A DNA stretch of 64,000 bases from JANNAT01 sp031384605. GTDB lineage: Bacteria > Pseudomonadota > Alphaproteobacteria > Rhodobacterales > Rhodobacteraceae. Location: NCBI GenBank assembly GCA_031384605.1, contig JANNAT010000140.1:71500-135499 (forward strand). Direction: 5' to 3'. Below the pieces are notes generated by a model that was not told where the DNA came from, ran no database searches, and saw only the letters and a program-made list of their open reading frames with translations. Below are positions 43,339 through 51,528 of this stretch, piece by piece (within the stretch, counting starts at the first letter, position 1; each line of letters begins with the position of its first letter). The position numbers and the translations under genes were made by a program.

Positions 43339-43650
43339 ATGAACAACGCAAAGATGTGGCTTGTCGTAAAACCAACCGTCGGTGTTCCATTGTTCCTGTC
43401 GGCTGTGGCCATCGGGTCATTTGCCGTTCACGTCGCGGTTCTAAGCAACACCACCTGGGTGGCTGATTTCCTGTCGGGCAAACCGATTGGTGGCGGTGTT
43501 GCGATGGCAGCACTTCCCGTGCCTGACATGGAGGCCGCAAAGGCCGCCTATGTTGTGCCCGGCTCGAACGAAGTTTTGGTCATTATGCCTGATGGCACCG
43601 TGGCAAAGGCTGTGTTGACGTTGCCGGAAACGGTTGCGTCGCTGAACTAG
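43339..43650 (+). CDS. pucA: Light-harvesting complex 2 alpha subunit with C-terminal extension
   Basis: A 103-residue LH2 alpha polypeptide. MNNAKMWLVVKPTVGVPLFL and the helix with the ligand His31 (SFAVHVAVLSNTTWV) align without gaps to Rhodobacter capsulatus PucA. Positions 44-45 are Phe-Leu (VADFLSG) instead of the aromatic pair Tyr-Trp/Tyr-Tyr that hydrogen-bonds the B850 pigments; the same change marks B800-820 (LH3) antennas. Residues from about 50 onward (GGGVAMAALPVPDMEAAKA... to PETVASLN) are an extra tail of about 50 residues; usual PucA is 52-60 long. Confidence 0.93.
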   Translation: MNNAKMWLVVKPTVGVPLFLSAVAIGSFAVHVAVLSNTTWVADFLSGKPIGGGVAMAALPVPDMEAAKAAYVVPGSNEVLVIMPDGTVAKAVLTLPETVASLN

Positions 43651-43781
43651 CCCGCTATTTCCCGGCAACGGGACGTGCATTGGCAGGTGTGGGGTCTTTT
43701 GTCCTTTGGCAAGACGGCCCCACCCTGTTCTTAAACTGGCGGCCCTGTGACCGCTGCCGCAGCAAGAATGGCGCGCACGCG

Positions 43782-45224
43782 ATGTTTAAGTATAAGATCT
43801 TTGCGTTGCGCAAAATCAGCAGCTTCGGCAACCGCTATTTGCCGTTTGCTGATGTCGCAACTGCTGACGTGCCGCTGTCGCGACTGTTGCGGCTGTCGCT
43901 GTTTCAGGTGACGGTTGGCATGGCATTGGTGTTGATGGTTGGCACGCTGAACCGGGTGATGATCGTTGAATTGGCGGTGCCTGCCTCGTTGGTGGCCGCG
44001 ATGTTGGCGCTGCCGTTGTTGTTTGCGCCGTTTCGGGTGCTGGTCGGCTTCAAATCTGATAATTTTGTCTCGGCACTGGGGTTGCGGCGGCTGCCCTATA
44101 TCTTCAAGGGCACCATGCTGCAGTTTGGCGGCTTTGCGATCATGCCGTTCGCCCTGCTGGTGCTGTCTGGCTATGGCGAGGCGGTGACCGCCCCGCGCTG
44201 GATTGGCCTAAGTGCGGCGGCCCTGTCGTTTTTACTGGTCGGCGCAGGTGTGCATATCGTGCAAACCGTTGGCTTTGCACTGGCCACCGATCTGGTGCCA
44301 GAGGCGGATCAGCCAAAGGTGGTTGGGCTGATGTATGTCAGCCTTTTGGTTGGCATGATCGTCAGCGCCTTTGCTTACGGCGCATTGTTGGAAAACTATT
44401 CACCGGGCCGACTTATTCAGGTTATTCAAGGCTCTGCCGTCGTCACGATCATATTGAACGGTGTCGCCATGTGGAAGCAAGAGGCGCGTGACCGGGTGCG
44501 CGGCAATGCCCCGCGCGGGCCTGCGCCCAGCTTTGCGCGGGCTTGGGCGCGGCTGTCGCAACGGCCCGGCATGATCCGGTTGTTGATCATCATCGCGCTT
44601 GGCACGGCGGGTTTTGGCATGGCGGATGTCTTACTCGAACCGTTCGGGGGGCAGGTTCTGCAAATGTCAGTGGCCGAAACCACGCGGCTGACGGTGTATC
44701 TGGCGCTGGGCAGTCTGGTTGGCTTTGGCCTTGCCTCGCGCTGGCTGGGCAATGGGGCGCGGCCGATGGATGTGGCGATTTACGGTGCGATGATCGGGGT
44801 GCCGGCCTTTGGCTGCATCGTGGTATCGGCGCAGATATTGTCGGTGCCGGTGTTCATCGGCGCAACGCTGTGTGCAGGCTTTGGCGCAGGGCTGTTTGGC
44901 CATGGCACCCTGACCGCAACGATGCGGGCGTCACCGCGCGATCAGATCGGCTTATCTCTGGGGGCTTGGGGTGCCGTGCAAACAACCGCCGCAGGCGTTG
45001 CGATTGCCACGGGCGGCGTGATCCGTGATGCGGTGCTGGCCAAAGGCGTTGCCACATCTTCGACCGCCGCCGCTTATATCCCGGTGTTTATGCTGGAAGT
45101 CGGGCTGTTGGTGCTGGCTGTGTTGCTGGCCCTGCCGCTTTGGCGCAAAACGCCCCTGCCTGTTGACATAGATGTTGATGCAACCTTGGCAGCGGTGCCT
45201 TTGGTGCCGGGACAGATACGTTGA
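43782..45224 (+). CDS. pucC: PucC family MFS protein, LH2 assembly factor
   Basis: A 480-residue membrane protein of the BCH/PucC group of the major facilitator superfamily, needed for assembly of light-harvesting complexes and possibly for pigment delivery. Twelve helices are predicted. The start LPFADVATADVPLSRLLRLSLFQVTVGMALVLMVGTLNRVMIVEL and FRVLVGFKSDNFVSALGLRRLPYIFKGTMLQFGGF (loop 2-3) are diagnostic of PucC. ATG 43782 is chosen; the frame is open to a TTG at 43680, but those residues are not family-like. It follows pucA by 131 bp, which is long enough for an attenuating structure. Confidence 0.93.
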   Translation: MFKYKIFALRKISSFGNRYLPFADVATADVPLSRLLRLSLFQVTVGMALVLMVGTLNRVMIVELAVPASLVAAMLALPLLFAPFRVLVGFKSDNFVSALGLRRLPYIFKGTMLQFGGFAIMPFALLVLSGYGEAVTAPRWIGLSAAALSFLLVGAGVHIVQTVGFALATDLVPEADQPKVVGLMYVSLLVGMIVSAFAYGALLENYSPGRLIQVIQGSAVVTIILNGVAMWKQEARDRVRGNAPRGPAPSFARAWARLSQRPGMIRLLIIIALGTAGFGMADVLLEPFGGQVLQMSVAETTRLTVYLALGSLVGFGLASRWLGNGARPMDVAIYGAMIGVPAFGCIVVSAQILSVPVFIGATLCAGFGAGLFGHGTLTATMRASPRDQIGLSLGAWGAVQTTAAGVAIATGGVIRDAVLAKGVATSSTAAAYIPVFMLEVGLLVLAVLLALPLWRKTPLPVDIDVDATLAAVPLVPGQIR

Positions 45225-45329
45225 CCGAATTTTCTGACCGACTACTCACGCGCCTTGATTAAGACAGCCAGACCACGATTTTCACGCCCCCGAAACAGGC
45301 TTTGGGCCTTATAGGATAACAGGTGCACT

Positions 45330-45929
45330 ATGACCACAATCATCACCAGACTCTATTCTGACGCAGCCGAAGCATCGGCCGTGGTTGCCGCCCTTGTCGC
45401 TGGCGGCCATGACAAAGACGATATTCGCATCATCGACGGGGCCGCAAAAGCCGAGGCAGCATCTGCGATGAAGGCGGCGCGGGTATCAGATGCCGCCGCC
45501 GCCGCCTATGGCCGGGCGATGACGCCTGGGCAGGCGTTGCTGGTTGTCGAGGCAGGCTTTAACCCCGTGGGGGCCGCGCGCCAGGCGATCAAGATCGTCA
45601 ACCGGCATCCGTCGATCAATGCGGGCCTTGACGATGAAGATGGCTTTATCCGCGAATATCCAACCATGGCACCCGGCGGTTCTGTCCTGCGCGGCGCGCC
45701 GTTGTTGATGTCCAATCCGTTTTCACGCGCGTCGCATGGGCGTATTTTTGGCGCAAACCCAGTCACCAGTTCCAAACCCCGCACATCCGCGATGAAGGGC
45801 GGCGGCTTTATGTCAAAAATGTTCTGGCCGATGAAACTGGTATCGACCAATCGCACCAGGACATCTGCCAGCCCGGGTGGCATGCTGATTTTCGAAACGT
45901 TCGGCATTAACAGCTTGCTGCGCCGCTGA
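45330..45929 (+). CDS. Hypothetical protein downstream of pucC
   Basis: A 199-residue protein of unknown function. The N-terminal ~75 residues (TTIITRLYSDAAEASAVVAALVAGGHDKDDIRIIDG ... GQALLVVEAGFNPVGAARQAIKIV) resemble a ferredoxin-like, YflT/general-stress-type domain. The second half is low in recognisable structure, basic and Gly/Ser/Met-rich (SNPFSRASHGRIFGANP, FMSKMFWPMKLVSTN). No signal peptide. It is 105 bp behind pucC and followed by a terminator, so it may be the last gene of the puc transcript and help LH2 biogenesis; this is inference. Confidence 0.7.
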   Translation: MTTIITRLYSDAAEASAVVAALVAGGHDKDDIRIIDGAAKAEAASAMKAARVSDAAAAAYGRAMTPGQALLVVEAGFNPVGAARQAIKIVNRHPSINAGLDDEDGFIREYPTMAPGGSVLRGAPLLMSNPFSRASHGRIFGANPVTSSKPRTSAMKGGGFMSKMFWPMKLVSTNRTRTSASPGGMLIFETFGINSLLRR

Positions 45930-45949
45930 TCTGACCGAAGGCCGAAATA

Positions 45950-45990
45950 CAAAGCGGCGCGTGGTTAAAACGCACCGCTTTGATTATTTT
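45950..45990 (+). terminator. Terminator after the puc operon
   Basis: CAAAGCGG..GCGT (45950-45962) pairs with ACGC..CCGCTTTG (45970-45982) with one mismatch, followed by ATTATTTTGAT. It lies 21 bp past the stop at 45929. Confidence 0.7.
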
Positions 45991-46003
45991 GATCAAAGGC
46001 GTT

Positions 46004-46027
46004 GGGCGCAAGCCATTGCTTGCGCCC
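46004..46027 (-). terminator. Hairpin after the sugar-binding-protein gene
   Basis: GGGCGCAAGC and GCTTGCGCCC form a perfect 10-bp stem around CATT, 9 bp past the minus-strand stop at 46036. The tail is not a clean T run, so termination may be helped by Rho or by the opposite hairpin. Confidence 0.6.
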
Positions 46028-46035
46028 TGCCCGGG

Positions 46036-47676
46036 TTACATCCCCAAGGACGCCTTATACAGTTTGACTTGCCCTTCGCGCCCGATGCTGTCGGTGATCT
46101 TTTCCCAAGCAGCGGCAATCGCATCAGCGGTTTCCTGTGCCGTTTTGTAAGTTCCGGCATAGCCCTTGGCCAATTCATCTTCGGCCACGGAATAATACTG
46201 GAAGATGCCCGGAATACGCGGCTCCAACGCGGGGTTGGGGTGGTTATAGCTGTCAGCGTTTGACCCCAGATAATCTTCGACAAAGGCGCGGTCATAACCC
46301 GCCGCTTCCCATTCGGCATAGTCAAAGTGGCTGTTGCGGTAAGGCTGAAAGCCTGACGGATAGGCCGACATCCACAGCGACAGATCCTTGCCGCCCAGAT
46401 GGGCCGCTGCCGACCAAGCCGCCTTGCGCTTTTTCTCATCGCCCGAAACCCGGTTGGTGACGTAAACGCCCCAACCAAGATAGGCCATATTCGGGGCCTC
46501 GTTATAGGTTTCTTCCCACGCGGCGGTCTGGCTGTTGTAAACCCGGTCAGACCCCGGATTGATGCCAAAGCCCACCACATCGCCCACCACGGATGTATCC
46601 GAAGTGCGCGCGTTTGAGCCCACATCGCCCCACCACATCAACATGGAACCGGTGCCCGCAAGGAACTGCGAAAACGCGGTTGTGCCCGGATCGGCGTTGA
46701 TCTGATCAGCGGGGTATGCACCCGGTGTGGCGATCAGATCCATCACGTCTTGAATGGCCTGCACCCATGCCGGGTTGTTGACCCGCGGCTTCATGGTTTC
46801 AGGATCAAACAGCCATGCCGGATCGCCCGGGTGCTTGGCATAGGCGGCGGCGCGGTTTTCAAGGAAATAGAACCCGAACCCGCCCCAGCCCTTCAGCGGA
46901 TCAAGATAGCCAAAGGCGGGCTGGCCCGACAGCGGATCGGTCTGCCCAACCAGCGCCTTGGACACCGCGTTTACCTGCTGCCATGTCTTTGGCACTTCGG
47001 CCCCGCCAATAGCGCCATCACCGAAGTAATCCTTGCGGTAAGCGAAGGTATGGCAATCGCCGTCGATGGAAATGCGGTAGGTCTTGCCATCCCATGTGCC
47101 AACCGGGGCTTTCAGATAGCCCACGTAATCGTCCATGTCGATTTGGGCTTTGACCCAATCCGGCATCTCGTCCAACAGGCCCTTGCTGGCGGTATCGCCT
47201 TCCAACGGCGCGCCCATGGCAAGAATGTCGAAATCAACCGTGCCGGTAGCAATGTTTTGCTGCAGGCGCGGGTTGTAATCGGCTTGGGCAAGGTCGATCC
47301 AGTTGATCTTGGCCCCTGTGTATGTCTCCCACCCCTTCAGCAGGCCGCGAAACAGAATGTTGTGCAAGCCGTTGTTGTTGATGCCAAAGAACGACAGCTC
47401 AACCCCCGCAAATTCCCCCTCGGCCACGTTGGCCTTGGTGTCGCCAAGACACAACTCACCCACTTTTTGCCAATCGGCATCGGTGGGGCTGCCTTTGCCA
47501 ACGCCCGGAATTTGCAAGATCGCTGCACGCACAGAGCCATGGGCGTCGGCGAATGCCGCTGATGCCCCAAACACCGCTGGCATAGCCGCCAATGCGGTCA
47601 GGGCGGTGGCCCCTTGCAGCATGCCGCGACGACTAAGCGTCGTCCGCGCCATTGCATTATAAATCTCTACTTTCAC
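46036..47676 (-). CDS. Sugar ABC transporter substrate-binding protein
   Basis: A 546-residue extracytoplasmic binding protein of the carbohydrate (family 1) type. A Tat signal is visible (TTLSRRGMLQGATALTALAA, ending near SAAFADA). The mature part has WETYTGAKINWIDLAQADYNPRLQQNIATGTVDFDILAMGAP, typical of sugar binders, and a Trp-rich C-terminal half; it is about 100 residues longer than MalE-type proteins. GTG at 47676 has GGGAG 8-12 bases upstream and was chosen; the ATG at 47652 is the alternative. It would serve the permeases at 40740-42771, now separated from it by the puc genes. Confidence 0.88.
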   Translation of the reverse strand: MKVEIYNAMARTTLSRRGMLQGATALTALAAMPAVFGASAAFADAHGSVRAAILQIPGVGKGSPTDADWQKVGELCLGDTKANVAEGEFAGVELSFFGINNNGLHNILFRGLLKGWETYTGAKINWIDLAQADYNPRLQQNIATGTVDFDILAMGAPLEGDTASKGLLDEMPDWVKAQIDMDDYVGYLKAPVGTWDGKTYRISIDGDCHTFAYRKDYFGDGAIGGAEVPKTWQQVNAVSKALVGQTDPLSGQPAFGYLDPLKGWGGFGFYFLENRAAAYAKHPGDPAWLFDPETMKPRVNNPAWVQAIQDVMDLIATPGAYPADQINADPGTTAFSQFLAGTGSMLMWWGDVGSNARTSDTSVVGDVVGFGINPGSDRVYNSQTAAWEETYNEAPNMAYLGWGVYVTNRVSGDEKKRKAAWSAAAHLGGKDLSLWMSAYPSGFQPYRNSHFDYAEWEAAGYDRAFVEDYLGSNADSYNHPNPALEPRIPGIFQYYSVAEDELAKGYAGTYKTAQETADAIAAAWEKITDSIGREGQVKLYKASLGM

Positions 47677-47858
47677 GACGTCTTCTCCCTGTTCATTTGC
47701 TGTGCGCGGCTGTGCCGGGCATTTGGTGTTTTGGATCGAAGTCAAAATGGAAGCTGAACCGCCCGGCATGCGCCAAGCACCGTCATGGGGGCCTCCCCTC
47801 CCCCGTGGCAGCATTCCTTAAGGTCATGTTGCCGCGCCACTTCTGCCCTGTCAAGATT

Positions 47859-47870
47859 CTAACATGTTAG
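47859..47870. promoter_or_regulatory. Candidate GntR operator, copy 2 (CTAACATGTTAG)
   Basis: A perfect 12-bp palindrome in the 264-bp divergent region between the binding-protein gene and the ATPase gene, 70 bp upstream of the ATPase start. It could control both directions. Confidence 0.7.
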
Positions 47871-47940
47871 TATGATCAGCCAATGGACAGCCCGTCGCCG
47901 CTTCGCTACGTCTTGGCGACATAACCGGGGAGATTGACTT

Positions 47941-48993
47941 ATGGCCGAGGTGACAATTCGCAATCTGCGCAAAACCTATGGCGGGTTGCAGGTCATTCAC
48001 CGCCTTGACCTTGATATTATCGATGGCGAATTTGTGGTGCTTGTTGGCCCTTCCGGCTGTGGAAAATCCACCTTGCTGCGGATGATTGCGGGGCTGGAAG
48101 AAGTCACGGCGGGGGATATCAACATCGGTGCGCGCCGCGTGAACAACCTGCCGCCATCGGAACGCGATATCGCAATGGTGTTCCAGAACTATGCCCTCTA
48201 TCCGCACAAAACCGTGGCTGCCAACATGGGGTTCGCGCTGAAAATGCGCGGGATGACGCCGGATGCGGTGCGCGCAAAGGTCGAACATGCCGCCGAAATA
48301 TTGGGTCTGACGCCCTATCTTGACCGGTTTCCACGTGCGCTGTCGGGCGGGCAGCGCCAGCGCGTTGCAATGGGCCGCGCGATTGTGCGCGACCCGCAAG
48401 TGTTCTTGTTTGATGAGCCGCTGTCAAATCTGGACGCCAAACTGCGGGTGCAGATGCGCACAGAAATCCGCGCGCTGCATTTGCGACTGAAAACCACCAC
48501 GGTTTATGTGACGCACGACCAGATCGAAGCGATGACAATGGCCGACAAGATCGTCGTGATGCAGGCCGGCCATATCGAACAGGTGGGCGCACCGTTGGAA
48601 TTGTATGACCGTCCGGCCAATGTGTTTGTCGCCAGTTTCATCGGCTCGCCGTCGATGAATCTGATCGACGGGCGGGTTGTGGGCGGGCGTGTGCAGATCG
48701 GCGATGTCACGTTGGATTTGCCCGCAAGGTGTAGCGTTGCCGACGGCGATGAGGTGATCTTTGGCATCCGCCCCGAATCGTTCCGGCCCGCAGGCTATGG
48801 GCTGTCCGGCATGGTGGCTGTGGTGGAACCGACGGGGTCTGAAACCCATGTAGTGGTCAGGGTGGCTGGGCGCGACATGACGGCGGTGTTTCGCGACCGT
48901 GTATCCTTCAAACCCGGCGATCCGATCACGCTTGCCCCCGATGCCGGTGCCGCGCATATCTTTAGCAAAGCGACGGGACAGCGGTTATCATAA
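47941..48993 (+). CDS. Sugar ABC transporter ATP-binding protein (UgpC/MalK type)
   Basis: A 350-residue ATPase: Walker A GPSGCGKSTLLRMIAGLE (about 38-55), signature LSGGQRQRVAMGRAIV, Walker B VFLFDEPLSNLDAKLR and switch TVYVTHDQIEAMTMADKIVVM. The C-terminal OB-like regulatory domain (FIGSPSMNLIDGRVVGGRV, FGIRPESF) is typical of MalK/UgpC. It energises the importer made by the permeases at 40740-42771. First gene of a plus-strand operon with FucU, kinase and aldo/keto reductase genes. Confidence 0.94.
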   Translation: MAEVTIRNLRKTYGGLQVIHRLDLDIIDGEFVVLVGPSGCGKSTLLRMIAGLEEVTAGDINIGARRVNNLPPSERDIAMVFQNYALYPHKTVAANMGFALKMRGMTPDAVRAKVEHAAEILGLTPYLDRFPRALSGGQRQRVAMGRAIVRDPQVFLFDEPLSNLDAKLRVQMRTEIRALHLRLKTTTVYVTHDQIEAMTMADKIVVMQAGHIEQVGAPLELYDRPANVFVASFIGSPSMNLIDGRVVGGRVQIGDVTLDLPARCSVADGDEVIFGIRPESFRPAGYGLSGMVAVVEPTGSETHVVVRVAGRDMTAVFRDRVSFKPGDPITLAPDAGAAHIFSKATGQRLS

Positions 48994-49026
48994 ACGCCCC
49001 TGCGGAATGATCGTAAAGGAAAGCAA

Positions 49027-49479
49027 ATGCTTAAAGGACTTGATCCGCGACTGAACGCCGAAGTGCTGGCCACCTTGCGCGCGATGGGTCACGGCGATGT
49101 GTTGATTTTGGCGGATACCAACTTTCCATCCCATTCTGTCGCGCGCGCCACGGTGACGGGCAAACTGCTGCGGATGGACAATCTGACATCGGCTGAGGCC
49201 GCCCGCGCGATCCTGTCGGTGTATCCGCTGGATACCTTCGTTGATGATTTCGCGGGCCGGATGGAAATGGTCGGTGCACCGGATGAAATTCCGCCCGTGC
49301 AGGCCGAAGTGCAGGCCGAGATTGACCGCGCAGAAGGCCGGGCGCGGCCGATGCAATCCATTGAAAGGTTCGCGTTCTACGACATGGCCAGAGCCGCCTA
49401 TGCCGTGATCCAAACCGGTGAGCGGCGGTTCTACGGCTGCTTTATGTTTCGCAAAGGCGTGATTCCACCAGAGGCGTAA
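49027..49479 (+). CDS. RbsD/FucU family sugar mutarotase, paralogue 2
   Basis: A 150-residue FucU/RbsD protein. MLKGLDPRLNAEVLATLRAMGHGDVLILADTNFPSHSVA and ERFAFYDMARAAYAVIQTGERRFYGCFMFRKGV match both FucU and the paralogue at 40268. It converts alpha/beta anomers of the imported sugar so that the following dehydrogenase or kinase can use it. It lies 33 bp after the ATPase gene and 4 bp before the kinase gene. Confidence 0.9.
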   Translation: MLKGLDPRLNAEVLATLRAMGHGDVLILADTNFPSHSVARATVTGKLLRMDNLTSAEAARAILSVYPLDTFVDDFAGRMEMVGAPDEIPPVQAEVQAEIDRAEGRARPMQSIERFAFYDMARAAYAVIQTGERRFYGCFMFRKGVIPPEA

Positions 49480-49483
49480 ACTG

Positions 49484-50407
49484 ATGAAACCTGTTGTTAT
49501 TCTTGGCATCTTTGTCGCCGACACCGCCTATCGCGCCGATCGGCAACCCAAAATGGGGGAGACGATTTTAGGCACGTCATTCGTGCTGGGCCCCGGTGGT
49601 AAGGGATCGAACCAGTCGGTCGCGGCCGCCATGGCGGGGGGGCAGGTGCATTTCATCACCCGGTTGGGCAACGATGACTTTGCCAAGATCGCGCACAGCA
49701 CCTGGGCGCGCGCCGGGGTTGTGCCAGTGGTAACCGTTGACCATGAAAGTTACACCGGAGCTGCGTATATTTTCATCGAAAATGCCACCGGCAACAATGC
49801 GATCATCGTCTCGCCCGGGGCGGCGGGGCGGGTTTCGGTGGCGGATGTTGAGGCGCAGGCGGCGCTGATTGGCGGGGCGGCGATCTTTGTCACCCAGTTG
49901 GAACAGCCGATTCCGGCGGCCAAGCGCGGCCTTGAACTTGCGCGCGCCAGCGGCGTGACAACCATCCTGAACCCCGCGCCCGCCGCCAGTCTGGGCGATG
50001 ATATTCTGGCCCTGTGCGACTATATCACGCCAAATGAAACGGAAGCCGAAGCGTTGACCGGCCTACCCGTCACGACGATTGCCCAAGCCCGGCTTGCCGC
50101 CGACGCGCTGTTGGCGCGCGGGGTTGGGGCGGTGGTGATCACGCTGGGCGACAAGGGTGCGCTTTACCTTGATGCACACCGCTCTGTGCATGTGCCGGTG
50201 ATATCGGCGGGGCCTGTTGTTGAAACCACAGGGGCAGGTGATGCGTTCAACGGCGGCTTTGCGGTGGCGCTGTCCGAAGGGCGCGATGTGATTGACGCGG
50301 TGCGATTTGGCTGTGCCACGGCAGGTATTTCTGTCACACGTGCAGGCACCGCGCCGTCAATGCCGGCCCGCACCGAAATCGACGCGCTGCTGGCCGCACA
50401 AAGCTGA
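49484..50407 (+). CDS. Ribokinase-like sugar kinase (PfkB family)
   Basis: A 307-residue PfkB-fold kinase. The N-terminal GG segment is ETILGTSFVLGPGGKGSNQSVAAAMAGG, and the C-terminal anion hole and catalytic base are in VVETTGAGDAFNGGFAVALSEG (GAGD). Asn-Glu in ITPNETEAEALTG is the Mg region. Ribokinase phosphorylates ribose at O5; in this cluster the substrate could be another pentose or deoxy sugar. Directly followed by the aldo/keto reductase gene. Confidence 0.9.
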   Translation: MKPVVILGIFVADTAYRADRQPKMGETILGTSFVLGPGGKGSNQSVAAAMAGGQVHFITRLGNDDFAKIAHSTWARAGVVPVVTVDHESYTGAAYIFIENATGNNAIIVSPGAAGRVSVADVEAQAALIGGAAIFVTQLEQPIPAAKRGLELARASGVTTILNPAPAASLGDDILALCDYITPNETEAEALTGLPVTTIAQARLAADALLARGVGAVVITLGDKGALYLDAHRSVHVPVISAGPVVETTGAGDAFNGGFAVALSEGRDVIDAVRFGCATAGISVTRAGTAPSMPARTEIDALLAAQS

Positions 50408-51442
50408 ATGGGACAAAAAATGCGCGTGCGTCAATGGGATAGGCTGGGCACTGGCGGCATTTCGTTCACCGAACTGGGCTTTGGCGCGGCCCCTTTGGGT
50501 AACCTTTACCGCGCAATTTCCGAAGATGCGGCGCAAGGCATTCTGGCGCGGGCTTGGGCGGGCGGCGTGCGCTATTTCGATACTGCGCCTTTGTATGGTT
50601 TGGGCCTGTCGGAAACCCGGATCAACCATTTCCTGCGCGGCAAACGCCGGGATGATTATGTGATATCCACCAAAATCGGCCGCCACCTGCGGGCCTGCGC
50701 CCCCGACAAACGCGACGGCTTTGGCAAATGGTTCGACGTGCCTGCGCGCAATGAAATCTTTGACTACAGCTATGACGGGGTGATGCGGTCGCTTGATGCG
50801 TCGCTGGAACGGCTGGGGATGGACCGCATTGATATCCTTTACGCCCACGATCTTGACGTGTTCACCCATAAATCGCAATTGGCCCTTGATGCCCGGCTGG
50901 CCGAGTTTATGGCGGGCGGATATCGCGCCTTGCTTGACCTGCGTGACCAGGGCGTGATCCGGGCCTTTGGCGCGGGGGTGAACGAATGGCAACCCTGCCA
51001 ATGGCTGCTGGAACACGGCGATTTCGATCTGTTCTTGCTGGCCGGGCGTTATACCTTGCTGGAACAACAGGCGCTGGCGACGTTCTTGCCGATGGCGCAT
51101 CAGCGCGGTGTTGGCATCATTATCGGTGGCCCCTACAATTCCGGCATTCTGGCCACCGGGCCACGACCGGGGGCGTTTTACAATTATGATCCCGCCCCGG
51201 ATTGGGTAATTGCACGCGTGGGCGCGTTGCAGGCGATGTGTTCAGCCCATGGCGTGCGCCTTGTGGATGCCGCGTTTCAGTTTCCGCTGCTGCACCCGGC
51301 GGTGGTGTCGATCATTCCGGGCGGTCAGGGCGTTACAGAAATGGACAGCAATCTGGCCGCCGCCCGCGCGGCAATTCCGCCAGAATTATGGAAAGAATTA
51401 AAGCATAAAGGTCTGCTGCAGGCCGATGCGCCAATAGATTAG
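50408..51442 (+). CDS. Aldo/keto reductase (L-fucose/D-threo-aldose 1-dehydrogenase type)
   Basis: A 344-residue TIM-barrel oxidoreductase. The catalytic Asp and Tyr lie in YFDTAPLYGLGLSETRINHFL, the lysine in YVISTKIGR, and the late histidine of the tetrad is in ILYAHDLDVFTHK. The GLGLSE pattern and length resemble L-fucose dehydrogenase / pyridoxal 4-dehydrogenase, which oxidise the C1 hydroxyl of L-fucose or related sugars to the lactone. That would fit a non-phosphorylated sugar-acid route with the UxaA-type dehydratase at 53314. Start overlaps tightly with the kinase stop. Confidence 0.86.
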   Translation: MGQKMRVRQWDRLGTGGISFTELGFGAAPLGNLYRAISEDAAQGILARAWAGGVRYFDTAPLYGLGLSETRINHFLRGKRRDDYVISTKIGRHLRACAPDKRDGFGKWFDVPARNEIFDYSYDGVMRSLDASLERLGMDRIDILYAHDLDVFTHKSQLALDARLAEFMAGGYRALLDLRDQGVIRAFGAGVNEWQPCQWLLEHGDFDLFLLAGRYTLLEQQALATFLPMAHQRGVGIIIGGPYNSGILATGPRPGAFYNYDPAPDWVIARVGALQAMCSAHGVRLVDAAFQFPLLHPAVVSIIPGGQGVTEMDSNLAAARAAIPPELWKELKHKGLLQADAPID

Positions 51443-51484
51443 ATATTTCAATCTATTGTGTGCTAAAGATAAGATATTACATTA

Positions 51485-51518
51485 ATAGCTTCTGCGCAGG
51501 CCCGGACGTGATCCGGGG
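51485..51518. repeat. GC-rich inverted repeat of a common alphaproteobacterial type
   Basis: GGCCCGGA, loop CGTGA and TCCGGG(G)CC form a stem between the aldo/keto reductase stop and the convergent isomerase gene. Similar CCCGGAC..GATCCGGG elements are frequent between genes in alphaproteobacteria. It may end transcription, though no T run follows. Confidence 0.45.
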
Positions 51519-51528
51519 CCGCTGCATA

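Noticed and set aside
43680..43781. N-terminal extension of PucC from a TTG codon
   Set aside because: The extra residues are Cys- and Trp-rich and unlike any PucC; the ATG at 43782 gives the family N-terminus.
47761..47830. Possible ncRNA or repeat in the GC-rich leader of the sugar-binding-protein gene
   Set aside because: Only short runs of C and G; no stable or repeated structure could be drawn.
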